From NCBI GenBank assembly GCA_030150405.1, contig JASLFU010000006.1, positions 16,794-80,793 on the forward strand: a stretch of 64,000 bases of DNA, written 5' to 3'. Under the pieces are notes generated by a model. That model made no database searches. It was not told where the DNA came from and saw nothing but the letters and a program-made list of their open reading frames with translations. The translations under genes and the position numbers were made by a program. Source of the stretch: Ignatzschineria sp. GTDB taxonomy: Bacteria > Pseudomonadota > Gammaproteobacteria > Cardiobacteriales > Wohlfahrtiimonadaceae. The stretch's first letter is position 1. The number at the start of each line of letters is the position of its first letter. Shown piece after piece: positions 25,129 through 34,801 of the stretch.

Positions 25129-26385
25129 ATGAATTTAACAGAATTAAAACAGAAGTCAGCGCAAGAGCTGATTGAAATCGCAGAAGAGATGAATATTCAG
25201 GGCTCTATGCGTGCTAAAAAACATGACCTTATCTTCTCTATCCTTCAGGCGCAGGCTGAAAAGGGAGAGGAGATTATGGGTGATGGGGTGCTTGAGGTTT
25301 TAAATGATGGCTATGGTTTCTTAAGAGGAGTAGATAGCTCCTTTTTAGCAGGGCCTGATGATGTTTATATTAGCCCCTCTCAGATTCGCCGCTTTAATCT
25401 GCGTACCGGGGATACCGTTTTAGGAAAGATTCGCCCCCCTAAAGATAATGAGAAATATTTTGCTCTCGTTAAGATTAAAGAGATTAACTACGAGCCTATT
25501 GAAAATAGTCGTCGGAAAATTGCGTTTGAAAACTTAACCCCTATCCATCCTGATGAGCCTCTTAAGATGGAGTTAGGGAATGGATCGAGCGAAGATATCA
25601 CTGCGCGTTTAATCGATATTGTCGCTCCCATCGGAAAAGGGCAACGAAGCATGATTGTGGCTCCCCCGAAAGCGGGTAAAACCATTATGATGCAAAATAT
25701 TGCTCAATCGATTGCGATTAATCATCCTGAAGCTTACCTGATGGTTCTGCTTATTGATGAGCGCCCGGAAGAGGTAACAGAGATGCAGCGCTTAGTGAAA
25801 GGGGATGTGGTGGCTTCAACCTTTGATGAACCTGCTATTCGTCACGTACAAGTGGCAGAGATGGTGATTGAAAAAGCTCGTCGCCTAGTGGAGCATGGTC
25901 GAGATGTGGTGATTCTCCTTGACTCTATGACCCGTTTAGCTCGGGCGTATAACACTGTTGTGCCTTCATCGGGTAAGGTTTTATCGGGCGGAGTGGATGC
26001 TAATGCCCTTCATCGACCTAAGCGTTTCTTTGGTGCGGCGCGTAATATTGAATATGGGGGCAGCTTAACGATTATTGCAACAGCGATGGTGGATACTGGC
26101 TCGAAGATGGATGAGGTGATCTTTGAAGAGTTTAAGGGAACGGGTAACTCCGAAATCCAGCTTGATCGCCGTATTGCGGAGAAACGTGTTTTCCCGGCGA
26201 TCAATGTTAATCGTTCGGGGACTCGCCGCGAAGAGCTCTTGATGGATCCTGATGAATTACAGAAGATTTGGATTTTACGCAAAGTTCTTCATTCAATGGA
26301 TGAAGTGGAGGCGATGGAGATGATGCTCGAGCGTATGAAAGAGAGTAAAACCAACGCCGAATTCTTTGAGATGATGAAAGGCTAA
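25129..26385 (+). CDS. rho: Transcription termination factor Rho
   Basis: Hexameric RNA helicase that ends transcription. 418 aa (E. coli 419). N-terminal helix bundle and cold-shock RNA-binding domain (GVLEVLNDGYGFLRG), then ATPase core with Walker A APPKAGKT, Walker B VVILLDSMTRLARAYN, Q-loop PSSGKVLSGGVD and R-loop FEEFKGTGNSE. Highly conserved throughout. Monocistronic, with a long upstream leader. Confidence 0.98.
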   Translation: MNLTELKQKSAQELIEIAEEMNIQGSMRAKKHDLIFSILQAQAEKGEEIMGDGVLEVLNDGYGFLRGVDSSFLAGPDDVYISPSQIRRFNLRTGDTVLGKIRPPKDNEKYFALVKIKEINYEPIENSRRKIAFENLTPIHPDEPLKMELGNGSSEDITARLIDIVAPIGKGQRSMIVAPPKAGKTIMMQNIAQSIAINHPEAYLMVLLIDERPEEVTEMQRLVKGDVVASTFDEPAIRHVQVAEMVIEKARRLVEHGRDVVILLDSMTRLARAYNTVVPSSGKVLSGGVDANALHRPKRFFGAARNIEYGGSLTIIATAMVDTGSKMDEVIFEEFKGTGNSEIQLDRRIAEKRVFPAINVNRSGTRREELLMDPDELQKIWILRKVLHSMDEVEAMEMMLERMKESKTNAEFFEMMKG

Positions 26386-26519
26386 GGGTTGCAAAACTTG
26401 CGGGTTTTGAGTAAACTCCCTATCTTGATTATTTTTAAGTGCAGCTGTCTGAGATGTTGACGAACCTTTCAGGGCATTTAAAAGTAAACCGGTGAATACA
26501 TTAATTAATGGAAAAAATT

Positions 26520-26762
26520 ATGGCAAAAGATAATAACTTAAACTATCGCCCAGTCGTGTTCCAAGACGCATCGAGCGATTTCGCAATTTTAACCCGTTCA
26601 ACCATTCAAACAAACGAAACTGTTAAATGGGAAGATGGGAATGAGTACCCCATGGTACGTGTAGATGTGACATCTGCATCACACCCCTTCTTTACAGGTC
26701 AACAGAATATTCTTGACTCTGAAGGTCGTGTTGACCGCTTCCGTAAGAAGTACGGTCGTTAA
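26520..26762 (+). CDS. rpmE2: 50S ribosomal protein L31 type B
   Basis: About 80 aa; NYRPVVFQDASSDFAILTRS and TSASHPFFTGQQ are typical of L31 type B, which lacks the zinc-binding cysteines of the standard L31. No Cys is present. Zinc-independent L31 often replaces the zinc form under zinc limitation, but here no Zur box was found upstream and it may be the only copy. An ATG 12 bp upstream is an alternative start; GGA spacing favours 26520. Terminator follows. Confidence 0.93.
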   Translation: MAKDNNLNYRPVVFQDASSDFAILTRSTIQTNETVKWEDGNEYPMVRVDVTSASHPFFTGQQNILDSEGRVDRFRKKYGR

Positions 26763-26787
26763 TTTTTGCGATAAGTATGAGTTTAAA

Positions 26788-26822
26788 AGAGCATCTTTCA
26801 GAAATGATCGATGCTTTTTTTT
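26788..26822 (+). terminator. Terminator after rpmE2
   Basis: AGCATC and GATGCT arms with a 14-nt loop, then eight T residues. Confidence 0.75.
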
Positions 26823-26850
26823 CGTCTAAAAAATAGAGAATAACCCCTAA

Positions 26851-27903
26851 ATGTTAAAAAAGATTATTCAGAAAACTCTTTTCAAATTCGATCCTGAGGT
26901 GGCTCATAATCTCTCTTTTAAAGCGATAAAATTGCTTGATCGATGTCCAACTCTCCGTAAAGTATTGCTCGCGGAGAAGAGAAGTCTATCGAATGATCCC
27001 CGTTTAGAGCGAGAGGTTTTTGGGCTTAAATTTAAACATCCTGTGGGATTAGCGGCAGGTTTTGATAAGGATGCCAAGCTCTTTAATGAATTGGGGAATT
27101 TAGGCTTTGCGTTTGTCGAGATCGGCACAGTAACCCCTAAAGCACAGCCAGGGAATCCCAAAAAGCGTCTCTTTCGTCTTGAAGAGGATGAAGCGATTAT
27201 TAACCGTATGGGATTTAATAATGATGGAGTTGAAGCAGCGAAAAAGCGCTTAATAGAGGGGCGGGGAAAGGTTCCTGGATTAATTATTGGGGGGAATATT
27301 GGGAAGAATAAATCGACATCTAATGATCGGGCGCTAGAGGATTATCTGATCGCATTTAATGCTCTTTTTGAGGTGGTGGATTATTTTGTGATTAATGTAA
27401 GCTCGCCTAATACCCCTAATTTGCGAGCTCTACAAGATCGTGAGCCATTGCTCCATCTTCTTACAGAATTGCAGCGAGAAAATTTGGCTAAAACCAGTCC
27501 CAAACCGATCCTATTAAAGATTGCGCCCGATCTAAATGAGGGCCAATTACGCGATATTATCGCCATTATAGAGGAGTCTGGTATCGCTGGGGTTATTGCG
27601 ACTAATACAACGCTCGATCGAGACAACTTACGTTCAAAGCATCAGGGGGAAGCTGGGGGCTTAAGTGGTAAGCCATTAACGCAAAAATCGTTAGAGGTTA
27701 TTCGCTTTTTGCATCGAGAGAGTGGGGGAGCTTTTCCCATTATTGCGGTGGGGGGGATCCATTCTGCTGAGGATGCTTTAGCAAAATTAGAGGCGGGCGC
27801 ATCCTTATTACAACTCTATACCGGCTTCATTTATGAGGGGCCGGAATTAATCGAAAAGATCAATCGAGCCCTTTTAAGTACGCAAAATTTGCGGGAAGAT
27901 TAA
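26851..27903 (+). CDS. pyrD: Dihydroorotate dehydrogenase, quinone-dependent (class 2)
   Basis: Oxidises dihydroorotate to orotate in pyrimidine synthesis, passing electrons to membrane quinone. 350 aa with the N-terminal membrane-associating helices of class 2 (LFKFDPEVAHNLSFKAIKLL), FMN site GLAAGFDKDA, catalytic-Ser motif NVSSPNTPNLR, and C-terminal IAVGGIHSAEDA and ASLLQLYTGFIYEGP. Stands alone between rpmE2 and gltA. Confidence 0.96.
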   Translation: MLKKIIQKTLFKFDPEVAHNLSFKAIKLLDRCPTLRKVLLAEKRSLSNDPRLEREVFGLKFKHPVGLAAGFDKDAKLFNELGNLGFAFVEIGTVTPKAQPGNPKKRLFRLEEDEAIINRMGFNNDGVEAAKKRLIEGRGKVPGLIIGGNIGKNKSTSNDRALEDYLIAFNALFEVVDYFVINVSSPNTPNLRALQDREPLLHLLTELQRENLAKTSPKPILLKIAPDLNEGQLRDIIAIIEESGIAGVIATNTTLDRDNLRSKHQGEAGGLSGKPLTQKSLEVIRFLHRESGGAFPIIAVGGIHSAEDALAKLEAGASLLQLYTGFIYEGPELIEKINRALLSTQNLRED

Positions 27904-28045
27904 TCTTGCAAAATATTAGTAATTTGCGGTACATGTTTATATACTACAATGAATCAAAATATTAAATTTAAGGTAATTTAATTTTTTAAAATTGACTTTT
28001 GTGATCCCCTAAAAGGGTTAAGCAGAAGACGTCAGGAGGATTAAA

Positions 28046-29320
28046 ATGACTAAAGATACAGTCACACTAATTAATAACCGCACCGGCGAAAAAGCCGATC
28101 TCCCCATTCTTGATTCAGTCTACGGAAATTCAGTAATTGATATTGCAAAACTGAACAATGAGATGTCGATGTTCAGCTACGATCCCGGTTATGTTTCCAC
28201 CGCCAGCTGTGAGAGTGCGATCACCTATCTTGATGGTGAAAAGGGCGAACTTCTCTATCGGGGTTATCCTATTGAGCAGTTAGCAGAGAAGAAAGATTAT
28301 CTCGATGTTGCCTATCTCTTATGGAATGGTGAACTTCCTGATGAAGCGCAATCTAAAGAGTTTAAAGAGATCATCATGACTCACTCATTAATGCATGAGA
28401 ACATGAAAGATTTCCTTGGTGGTTTCCGTTATGACTCCCATCCTATGGCGATGTTAACAGGTGCGGTAGCCTCTATGGCGGGCTTCTATCACGATAAGAT
28501 GAATATCTTCGATCCTGAGCATCGTATGATCATCGCTCACCGCTTAATCTCTAAGATGCCCACGATTGCAGCAGCATGTTATAAGCATGGTAAAGGGCAG
28601 CCTTTCCGTTATCCCCGTAATGATCTTAGCTATGCGGGTAACTTCTTGCAGATGATGTTCTCAACACCATGTGCTGATTATGAAGTTGACCCTGTGGCAG
28701 AAAAAGCGATCGATGTTCTCTTTACTCTCCACGCAGACCACGAGCAGAACGCTTCAACCTCAACGGTACGTTTAGCTGGTTCTTCCGGTGCAGATCCCTT
28801 TACCGCAATTGCTTCAGGTATTGCCTCGCTCTGGGGACCTTCACATGGTGGAGCAAACGAAGCGGTATTGGTTATGCTTGAAGAGATTGGTGATGTTAGC
28901 AATATTGATAAATATATCGCTAAAGCTAAAGATCGTAATGATCCATTCCGTCTTATGGGCTTTGGTCACCGTGTTTATAAGAACTTCGACCCCCGTGCGC
29001 GTATTATTAAAGGCATTGCGGCAGATGTTCTTGCGAAATATGGGGATGATCCATTAATGGAGATCGCAATGAAGCTTGAAGAGATTGCACTGAATGATGA
29101 GTACTTTATCGAGCGCAAACTCTATCCGAACGTGGACTTCTACTCCGGTATTATCTATAAAGCATTAGGTATTCCTGTAGAGATGTTTACGCCGATGTTC
29201 GCCATTGCACGTACAAGTGGATGGATTAGCCACTGGGCGGAGATGATTTCAGATCCGAAGATGAAGATCGGTCGTCCACGTCAACGTTATATCGGTCCTA
29301 AGGTTCGTGACGTTAAGTAG
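28046..29320 (+). CDS. gltA: Citrate synthase, type II
   Basis: Condenses oxaloacetate with acetyl-CoA. 424 aa, typical of the hexameric NADH-inhibited gram-negative form. Catalytic His in HADHEQNAST and GFGHRVYKN and Asp in YPNVDFYSG are present. AGGAGG lies ahead of the ATG. No other TCA genes adjoin it. Confidence 0.97.
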   Translation: MTKDTVTLINNRTGEKADLPILDSVYGNSVIDIAKLNNEMSMFSYDPGYVSTASCESAITYLDGEKGELLYRGYPIEQLAEKKDYLDVAYLLWNGELPDEAQSKEFKEIIMTHSLMHENMKDFLGGFRYDSHPMAMLTGAVASMAGFYHDKMNIFDPEHRMIIAHRLISKMPTIAAACYKHGKGQPFRYPRNDLSYAGNFLQMMFSTPCADYEVDPVAEKAIDVLFTLHADHEQNASTSTVRLAGSSGADPFTAIASGIASLWGPSHGGANEAVLVMLEEIGDVSNIDKYIAKAKDRNDPFRLMGFGHRVYKNFDPRARIIKGIAADVLAKYGDDPLMEIAMKLEEIALNDEYFIERKLYPNVDFYSGIIYKALGIPVEMFTPMFAIARTSGWISHWAEMISDPKMKIGRPRQRYIGPKVRDVK

Positions 29321-29369
29321 TTAACGTTGAGACCTTGGTTGATATTTCAGTGGTAAAGATAAATAATAA

Positions 29370-29400
29370 GATGGCGCAGCAATAGCTGCGCCATCTGCAT
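29370..29400 (+). terminator. Strong hairpin after gltA
   Basis: GATGGCGCAGC and GCTGCGCCATC form a perfect 11-bp stem with loop AATA. The following TGCATTTTAG is only weakly T-rich, so termination may be partial or the hairpin may protect the mRNA end. Confidence 0.65.
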
Positions 29401-29426
29401 TTTAGAACGCTTATTTGGAGAATTTT

Positions 29427-30713
29427 ATGTCAGCAATTAAGGCTCTTGTAGCTAGAGAAGTTATCGATTCACGCGGAAACCCTACCGTTTGGGTGAAAGC
29501 AACTTTAGAGTCAGGCGTATCGGGCGAAGCAGCGGTACCAAGTGGTGCATCTACCGGCGCAAAAGAGGCGGTAGAGCTTCGGGATGGCGATAAAAAACGT
29601 TACGGTGGAAAGGGGGTTTTAAAAGCGTGCGAGAATGTAAACAATGAGATTCTTAATGCACTTAAAGGGGTTAATGCCCTCGATCAGCGCGCAATTGATG
29701 AGCTTCTTATTAAGCTTGATGGCACAGAGAATAAGAGCAATCTCGGGGCGAATGCGCTTTTAGGTGTCTCTTTAGCGGTGGCTCATGCAGCGGCTAATGA
29801 GAAAGGCTTGCCTCTCTATGCTTATCTACAAGAGCAGGAGAAATATACGCTCCCTGTACCGATGATGAATATTCTTAACGGTGGAGCACATGCGGATAAC
29901 TCGGTGGATGTGCAGGAGTTTATGATTCTTCCTGTAGGTGCGCCTACCTTTGCAGAGGCGATCCGTTATGGAGCAGAGATCTTCCATGAGCTTCGCGCTG
30001 TATTAACGGAGAAGGGTTTAGCCACTGGTGTGGGCGATGAGGGTGGTTTTGCTCCGAACTTAGGCTCAAACGAGGAGGCGCTCGAAGTGATTATGACAGC
30101 TATTGAGCGTGCAGGTTATGAGGCGGGTAAAGATGTCTATTTAGGTTTAGATATTGCGGCATCTGAGTTCTACAAAGATGGAAAATATGTTTTAGAGTCG
30201 GAGGGTAAATCCTTCACTTCTGCTGAATTTGCAAAGTTCCTCGAAGATTGGGTGGATCGTTACCCGATTATTACCATTGAAGATGGTATGGATGAAGATG
30301 ATTGGGAAGGATGGGATGCCTTGACTAAGTTAATTGGGGATCGTGTCCAGATTGTTGGCGATGACCTTTTTGTAACAAATACGAAGATCCTTAAAGAGGG
30401 GATTGAGCGTAACATTGCTAACTCTATTTTAATTAAGCCAAACCAGATCGGTACGTTAACAGAGACTATTGATGCTATTAACATGGCAGATGAGGGGAAT
30501 TACACCTCTGTGGTTTCCCATCGCTCTGGAGAGACAGAAGATGTTACCATCGCGGATTTAGCGGTAGCAACAGTGAGCACTCAGATCAAAACAGGATCAC
30601 TCTGCCGTTCAGACCGTGTAGCTAAGTATAATCGCCTGATCTGTATTGAAGCAGAGCTGGGTGATAGAGCGGTTTACGCTGGAAAGAATGCATTTAAATC
30701 TGTGAAGTTTTAA
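29427..30713 (+). CDS. eno: Enolase
   Basis: Converts 2-phosphoglycerate to phosphoenolpyruvate; also part of the RNA degradosome in E. coli. 428 aa. Motifs: VAREVIDSRGNPTVWV, acid/base region GVGDEGGFAPNL, Mg ligands, catalytic Lys in ILIKPNQIGT and SHRSGETEDVTIADLAV. A TTG 12 bp upstream is open, but it is part of the ribosome site TTGGAG, so ATG is chosen. pyrG, often before eno, is absent; a gltA hairpin separates the two. Confidence 0.97.
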   Translation: MSAIKALVAREVIDSRGNPTVWVKATLESGVSGEAAVPSGASTGAKEAVELRDGDKKRYGGKGVLKACENVNNEILNALKGVNALDQRAIDELLIKLDGTENKSNLGANALLGVSLAVAHAAANEKGLPLYAYLQEQEKYTLPVPMMNILNGGAHADNSVDVQEFMILPVGAPTFAEAIRYGAEIFHELRAVLTEKGLATGVGDEGGFAPNLGSNEEALEVIMTAIERAGYEAGKDVYLGLDIAASEFYKDGKYVLESEGKSFTSAEFAKFLEDWVDRYPIITIEDGMDEDDWEGWDALTKLIGDRVQIVGDDLFVTNTKILKEGIERNIANSILIKPNQIGTLTETIDAINMADEGNYTSVVSHRSGETEDVTIADLAVATVSTQIKTGSLCRSDRVAKYNRLICIEAELGDRAVYAGKNAFKSVKF

Positions 30714-30756
30714 GCTCTAAATAGAATATTTTTAGATCTTATATCGATAAAAGTAT

Positions 30757-30797
30757 AGAGCGGTTTCGGGGGTGAAAATCTCTGGAATCGCTCTTTT
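30757..30797 (+). terminator. Terminator after eno
   Basis: AGAGCGGTTTC pairs with GGAATCGCTCT (one mismatch) and is followed by T5. Confidence 0.78.
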
Positions 30798-30822
30798 TAT
30801 AAGGCATATAAGTAAAATATAT

Positions 30823-30857
30823 TTGAATCAGGACTAATATGGTACTATATTAGTCCT
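30823..30857 (+). promoter_or_regulatory. suf operon promoter with embedded 28-bp palindromic operator
   Basis: TTGAAT (30823-30828) and TATATT (30846-30851) at 17-bp spacing form a promoter. Overlapping it is the palindrome AGGACTAATAT-GGTACT-ATATTAGTCCT (30830-30857) with only one mismatched pair. The half TACTATATTAGTC resembles IscR type-1 sites (GACT-N5-AGTC). Binding of the Rrf2 protein encoded 26 bp downstream would block polymerase, so repression is the likely mode. Binding is inferred. Confidence 0.75.
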
Positions 30858-30882
30858 ATATTTATTTTTAGAGAGTTATCCA

Positions 30883-31317
30883 TTGAGAATCACACGGGAA
30901 ACAGATTACGCAATTATCGTTTTAACGGAGCTGGCTGAGCGGGATAAAAAGCTTAGTGCCTCTGCGTTAGCGGAAAAGTGTGCGCTGAATCTTTCTCTTG
31001 TGAGCAAGGTGTTAAAACTTCTGGTAAAGGCGGAGCTACTTCGTTCAACGCGGGGGGTTTATGGAGGTTATGAGCTTATTAAATCACCTGAAGAGGTTAC
31101 TCTTTTAGATGTGATTGTCGCTATTGAAGGCCCTGTAGCTGTAAATGCCTGTAATGATGAAGATAACCCCTGCGATAAAGCGGCAGATTGTACGCTTGCC
31201 CCCCATTGGCGGGTGATTAATCAGAAGATCTACCGGAGTTTTGCAGAAGTGACGTTGCAATCTCTGTTAGAAGCGCCGGGGAAACTAAAGCATCAATTTA
31301 ATCTCAATACTCCCTAA
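30883..31317 (+). CDS. Rrf2-family regulator of the suf operon
   Basis: 144 aa winged-helix Rrf2 protein: MRITRETDYAIIVLTELAE, recognition region SLVSKVLKLLVKAELL, wing STRGVYGGYEL. Three cysteines in NACNDEDNPCDKAADC match the Fe-S cluster site of IscR-like proteins. Starts at TTG with AGAGAG 7 nt before. First in the operon with sufBCDS; corresponds to the suf-associated Rrf2 regulators of gammaproteobacteria lacking isc at this locus. It probably senses Fe-S status and controls its own promoter through the palindrome. Confidence 0.92.
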   Translation: MRITRETDYAIIVLTELAERDKKLSASALAEKCALNLSLVSKVLKLLVKAELLRSTRGVYGGYELIKSPEEVTLLDVIVAIEGPVAVNACNDEDNPCDKAADCTLAPHWRVINQKIYRSFAEVTLQSLLEAPGKLKHQFNLNTP

Positions 31318-31384
31318 AGAGAATTTCCAGTTTTATACAGATACTTATAAACAGACCGATTCCCTTACAAGATAAGTGATTACT

Positions 31385-32842
31385 ATGACAGCAGAAATCA
31401 GTGAAAAAGAGAGAATAGAACAGCTTGCAAGTGAAGAGTATAAGTTCGGTTTCGTAACCGATATTGAACAAGAGACTCTTCCCCCAGGCTTAGATGAAGA
31501 TGTTATTCGTCATATCTCTAAAATTAAGAATGAGCCCCAGTGGCTTCTCGATTATCGCCTAAAAGCGTATGCCGCTTGGCTTGAGATGGAAGAACCCGAT
31601 TGGGCTTACCTTCAGATCGATCCTATCGATTATCAAGCGATCTCTTACTACTCAGCTCCAAAATCGATGGCTGATGGTCCTAAAAGTTTAGATGAGGTGG
31701 ATCCAGAGCTCCTCTACACTTATGAGCGTTTAGGTATTCCACTTGAAGAGCAGAAGGTTTTAGCCGGCGTTGCGGTAGATGCGGTATTCGACTCCGTTTC
31801 TGTAGCCACAAGTTATAAAGAGCGTTTACTTGAGCAGGGCATCATCTTCTGTTCGTTTAGTGAAGCAGTTCAAGAGTATCCTGAGCTTGTAAAAGAGTAT
31901 CTCGGGACGGTAGTTCCTCACGATGATAACTATTTTGCAGCCCTTAACGCAGCGGTATTTACAGATGGTTCATTTGTCTATATCCCGAAAGGTACACGTT
32001 GCCCGATGGAGCTCTCCACCTATTTCCGTATTAACGCCTCAAATACAGGGCAGTTTGAGCGGACCTTAATTATCGCTGAAGATGAGAGCTATGTCTCTTA
32101 CTTAGAAGGATGTACAGCCCCTCAGCGTGATGAAAATCAGCTCCACGCAGCTGTGGTTGAGTTGGTGGCAAAAGAGAAAGCCTTTATTAAATACTCCACT
32201 GTACAGAACTGGTATCCCGGTGATGAGAATGGTGAAGGGGGAATCTATAACTTCGTAACTAAGCGAGGTTTATGTGAAGGTTTCCAATCTAAAATCTCCT
32301 GGACACAGGTTGAGACCGGCTCTTCAATTACCTGGAAATATCCAAGCTGCGTTCTAAAAGGGGATGAATCTGTGGGTGAGTTCTACTCTGTAGCTCTGGT
32401 GAAAGATCGCCAGCAAGCAGACACCGGAACGAAGATGATCCACTTAGGTAAGAATACAAAATCCACGATTATCTCTAAAGGAATCTCCGCAGGGCATTCT
32501 GAGAACTCATACCGTGGTTTAGTTCGTATTGGGCCTAACGCAACAGGGGCACACAACTATTCACAATGTGACTCTCTGTTAATGGGTGATAAGTGCGGTG
32601 CACACACCTTCCCTTATATTGATGTGCGTAACTCAAGCTCGGTGGTAGAGCATGAAGCTTCCACCTCTAAGATCTCAGAAGAGCAGCTCTTCTACTGTCA
32701 GCAGCGAGGACTTTCAGAAGATGATGCGATTAACCTTATTGTTAATGGTTACTGTAAAGAGATTTTTGATGAGTTACCGATGGAGTTTGCGGTTGAAGCA
32801 CAGAAATTAATCGAGCTCCGTTTAGAGGGTAGCGTAGGCTAA
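31385..32842 (+). CDS. sufB: Fe-S cluster assembly scaffold SufB
   Basis: Builds Fe-S clusters in the SufBC2D complex. About 485 aa. Conserved: GFVTDIEQETLPPGL, FVYIPKGTRCPMELSTYFRI, SYLEGCTAPQRDENQLHAAV and GDKCGAHTFPYIDVRN, with the cluster-related Cys near the C-terminal third. A GTG 9 bp upstream in frame is an alternative start. It follows the regulator by 67 bp and leads sufCDS. Confidence 0.97.
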   Translation: MTAEISEKERIEQLASEEYKFGFVTDIEQETLPPGLDEDVIRHISKIKNEPQWLLDYRLKAYAAWLEMEEPDWAYLQIDPIDYQAISYYSAPKSMADGPKSLDEVDPELLYTYERLGIPLEEQKVLAGVAVDAVFDSVSVATSYKERLLEQGIIFCSFSEAVQEYPELVKEYLGTVVPHDDNYFAALNAAVFTDGSFVYIPKGTRCPMELSTYFRINASNTGQFERTLIIAEDESYVSYLEGCTAPQRDENQLHAAVVELVAKEKAFIKYSTVQNWYPGDENGEGGIYNFVTKRGLCEGFQSKISWTQVETGSSITWKYPSCVLKGDESVGEFYSVALVKDRQQADTGTKMIHLGKNTKSTIISKGISAGHSENSYRGLVRIGPNATGAHNYSQCDSLLMGDKCGAHTFPYIDVRNSSSVVEHEASTSKISEEQLFYCQQRGLSEDDAINLIVNGYCKEIFDELPMEFAVEAQKLIELRLEGSVG

Positions 32843-32925
32843 GCCAATCAAATTTAGAGATTAATAGGGCGGTGTCAGTCTATTCCCGCCTTTACCAGAT
32901 TCAATTTATTTAGAGAATAAGAGAT

Positions 32926-33696
32926 ATGTTAAGCATTAAAGATTTACATGTAGAAGTAGATGGTAACGAGATTCTTAAAGGGGTAACACTTGAGCTTGAA
33001 GCGGGCAAAGTGCATGCAATTATGGGGCCAAACGGCTCTGGTAAAAGTACCCTAGCTAACGTTATTGTCGGGATGGATGATTACGAGATCACAAAGGGAG
33101 ATATCCTTTTTGAAGGTAAGAGTATTTTAGAGATGGATCCCGATGAGCGTGCTCAGCTCGGTATCTTCTTAGGTTTCCAATATCCAGCAGAGCTTCCAGG
33201 CGTAAATAACCATTACTTTTTACGTAGTGCATTGAACTCTATTCGCCGCTCACGGGGTGAAGAAGAGATGGATGCTCTTGAATTCTATGAGCTTCTTCAA
33301 GAGAAGATGAAGACCGTTAAGATGGATCCCTCCTTCTTAAAACGCGCTGTGAATGATGGTTTCTCTGGTGGTGAGAAGAAGCGTAATGAGATTTTACAGA
33401 TGTTAGTACTTGAACCTAAATTTGCGGTACTTGATGAGACAGACTCAGGTTTAGATATCGATGCGCTTCGAGTGATCTCAGAAGGGATTAATACACTTCG
33501 TGATGAGAATCGTGGATTCCTCTTAATCACTCACTATCAGCGTCTTTTAAACTATGTACAGCCGGATATGGTTCATGTGATGACCGACGGTAAGATCGTA
33601 AAATCAGGTGGTAAAGAGTTAGCATTAGAGCTCGAAAAAGATGGTTACGTTGCATACCGCGGTGAGAACGCAGGTGGCACACGAGTGAATCAATAA
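32926..33696 (+). CDS. sufC: Fe-S assembly ATPase SufC
   Basis: ABC-type ATPase of the SufBC2D complex. 256 aa: Walker A GPNGSGKST, Q-loop GFQYPAELPGV, signature FSGGEKKRNEI, Walker B FAVLDETDSGLDIDALRV and H-loop LITHYQR, all SufC-specific. 9 bp ahead of sufD. Confidence 0.97.
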   Translation: MLSIKDLHVEVDGNEILKGVTLELEAGKVHAIMGPNGSGKSTLANVIVGMDDYEITKGDILFEGKSILEMDPDERAQLGIFLGFQYPAELPGVNNHYFLRSALNSIRRSRGEEEMDALEFYELLQEKMKTVKMDPSFLKRAVNDGFSGGEKKRNEILQMLVLEPKFAVLDETDSGLDIDALRVISEGINTLRDENRGFLLITHYQRLLNYVQPDMVHVMTDGKIVKSGGKELALELEKDGYVAYRGENAGGTRVNQ

Positions 33697-33705
33697 GGAG
33701 AAGCA

Positions 33706-34788
33706 ATGCTCACAAAATTTAAAGAAAATCAGCGTAAAGAACGCTGGAAAGATACCCCCTTTCGCAAGCTACTCTCTGTAGAGTGGCAAGCACCGGCGGT
33801 TACCGAGAGCGCAGCACCCATTAATGAGACACTCCCTGAAAATGCAGTGATCTTGCCGATTTTTAATGGCGTAGTTAATGCACGCTGGATTAGTGATCTA
33901 CAGCTTCCCGAGGGGCTTCTTGTGCGCGCCGAGGGGCATCAGCTCGATCTACATTTAGTTGAGGGTGCGGAGCTTTCCCGCCCGGTGGTTATCTATCACT
34001 ACTCAGAAGCAGGAGATGCACCTATTCAAGTCTCTGCTAAGATCAGCTTAAAAGCAGATGCCGGCAGTAAGGGGTCCTTCTTGATGCATGAAACAGGCAA
34101 GGGGAAATACCTCAATACAGCCAAAGTGAATGTAGAGATCGCTAAGAGTGCCCATATTGAGTGGATTCGTTCGGCTGAGAATGATATGGCCGCTTCGACT
34201 GTGCTCGACTTTACCTCTCAGCAGCAAGAAGAGAGTGCCTTTCATTATGTTAGTTACCAAGCAAGTGGCGATTTAAGCCGTTCAGATGTGGCGATTCGTA
34301 TGGAAGGGGAAGATGCCTATGGCCAATTTTATGCTTTAAATATTGGTGAAGAGCGTCAGCACATCGCGCATGTGATCGATATGGACCACGCTGTACCGAA
34401 CTGTGAAAGTAATCAGCAGGTGAAGAATATCCTTAAAAACCGCGCTGAGTCTATCTTTGACGCACAGATCCATGTCTATAAAGATGCACAGAAGATCAAT
34501 GCCGATCAGATGACTCGCTCTTTAATTTTAGATGATGGGGCACGGGCTTTAACGATTCCTCGTCTTCTTATCTATGCCGATGATGTGCGTTGTACACACG
34601 GAGCGACTGTAGGATTTTTAGAGCCTGAACATATGTTCTATCTTCGCTCACGAGGAATTTCGGAAGCAGAAGCGCGAGCTATGTTGATGCGGGGTTACGG
34701 CGCTGAAATTTTAGAAGGTGTAGAGAATCTCGCAATCCGTGAGTGGCTCATGCATCTTTTAGAGAAAGATATCGCCAAATTAGTTTAA
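33706..34788 (+). CDS. sufD: Fe-S assembly protein SufD
   Basis: SufB paralogue in the SufBC2D complex. 360 aa, shorter than E. coli SufD (423 aa) mainly in the N-terminal part. C-terminal beta-helix with HVYKDAQKINADQMTRSLIL, CTHGATVGFLEPEHMFYLRSRGI (partly quoted) and the conserved His in CTHGAT. AAGGAG precedes the ATG. Confidence 0.94.
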   Translation: MLTKFKENQRKERWKDTPFRKLLSVEWQAPAVTESAAPINETLPENAVILPIFNGVVNARWISDLQLPEGLLVRAEGHQLDLHLVEGAELSRPVVIYHYSEAGDAPIQVSAKISLKADAGSKGSFLMHETGKGKYLNTAKVNVEIAKSAHIEWIRSAENDMAASTVLDFTSQQQEESAFHYVSYQASGDLSRSDVAIRMEGEDAYGQFYALNIGEERQHIAHVIDMDHAVPNCESNQQVKNILKNRAESIFDAQIHVYKDAQKINADQMTRSLILDDGARALTIPRLLIYADDVRCTHGATVGFLEPEHMFYLRSRGISEAEARAMLMRGYGAEILEGVENLAIREWLMHLLEKDIAKLV

Positions 34789-34801
34789 TGGGAGAATAAA
34801 A

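Noticed and set aside
26508..26762. Zinc-binding L31 (rpmE)
   Set aside because: The protein contains no cysteine, so it is the zinc-independent type B form.
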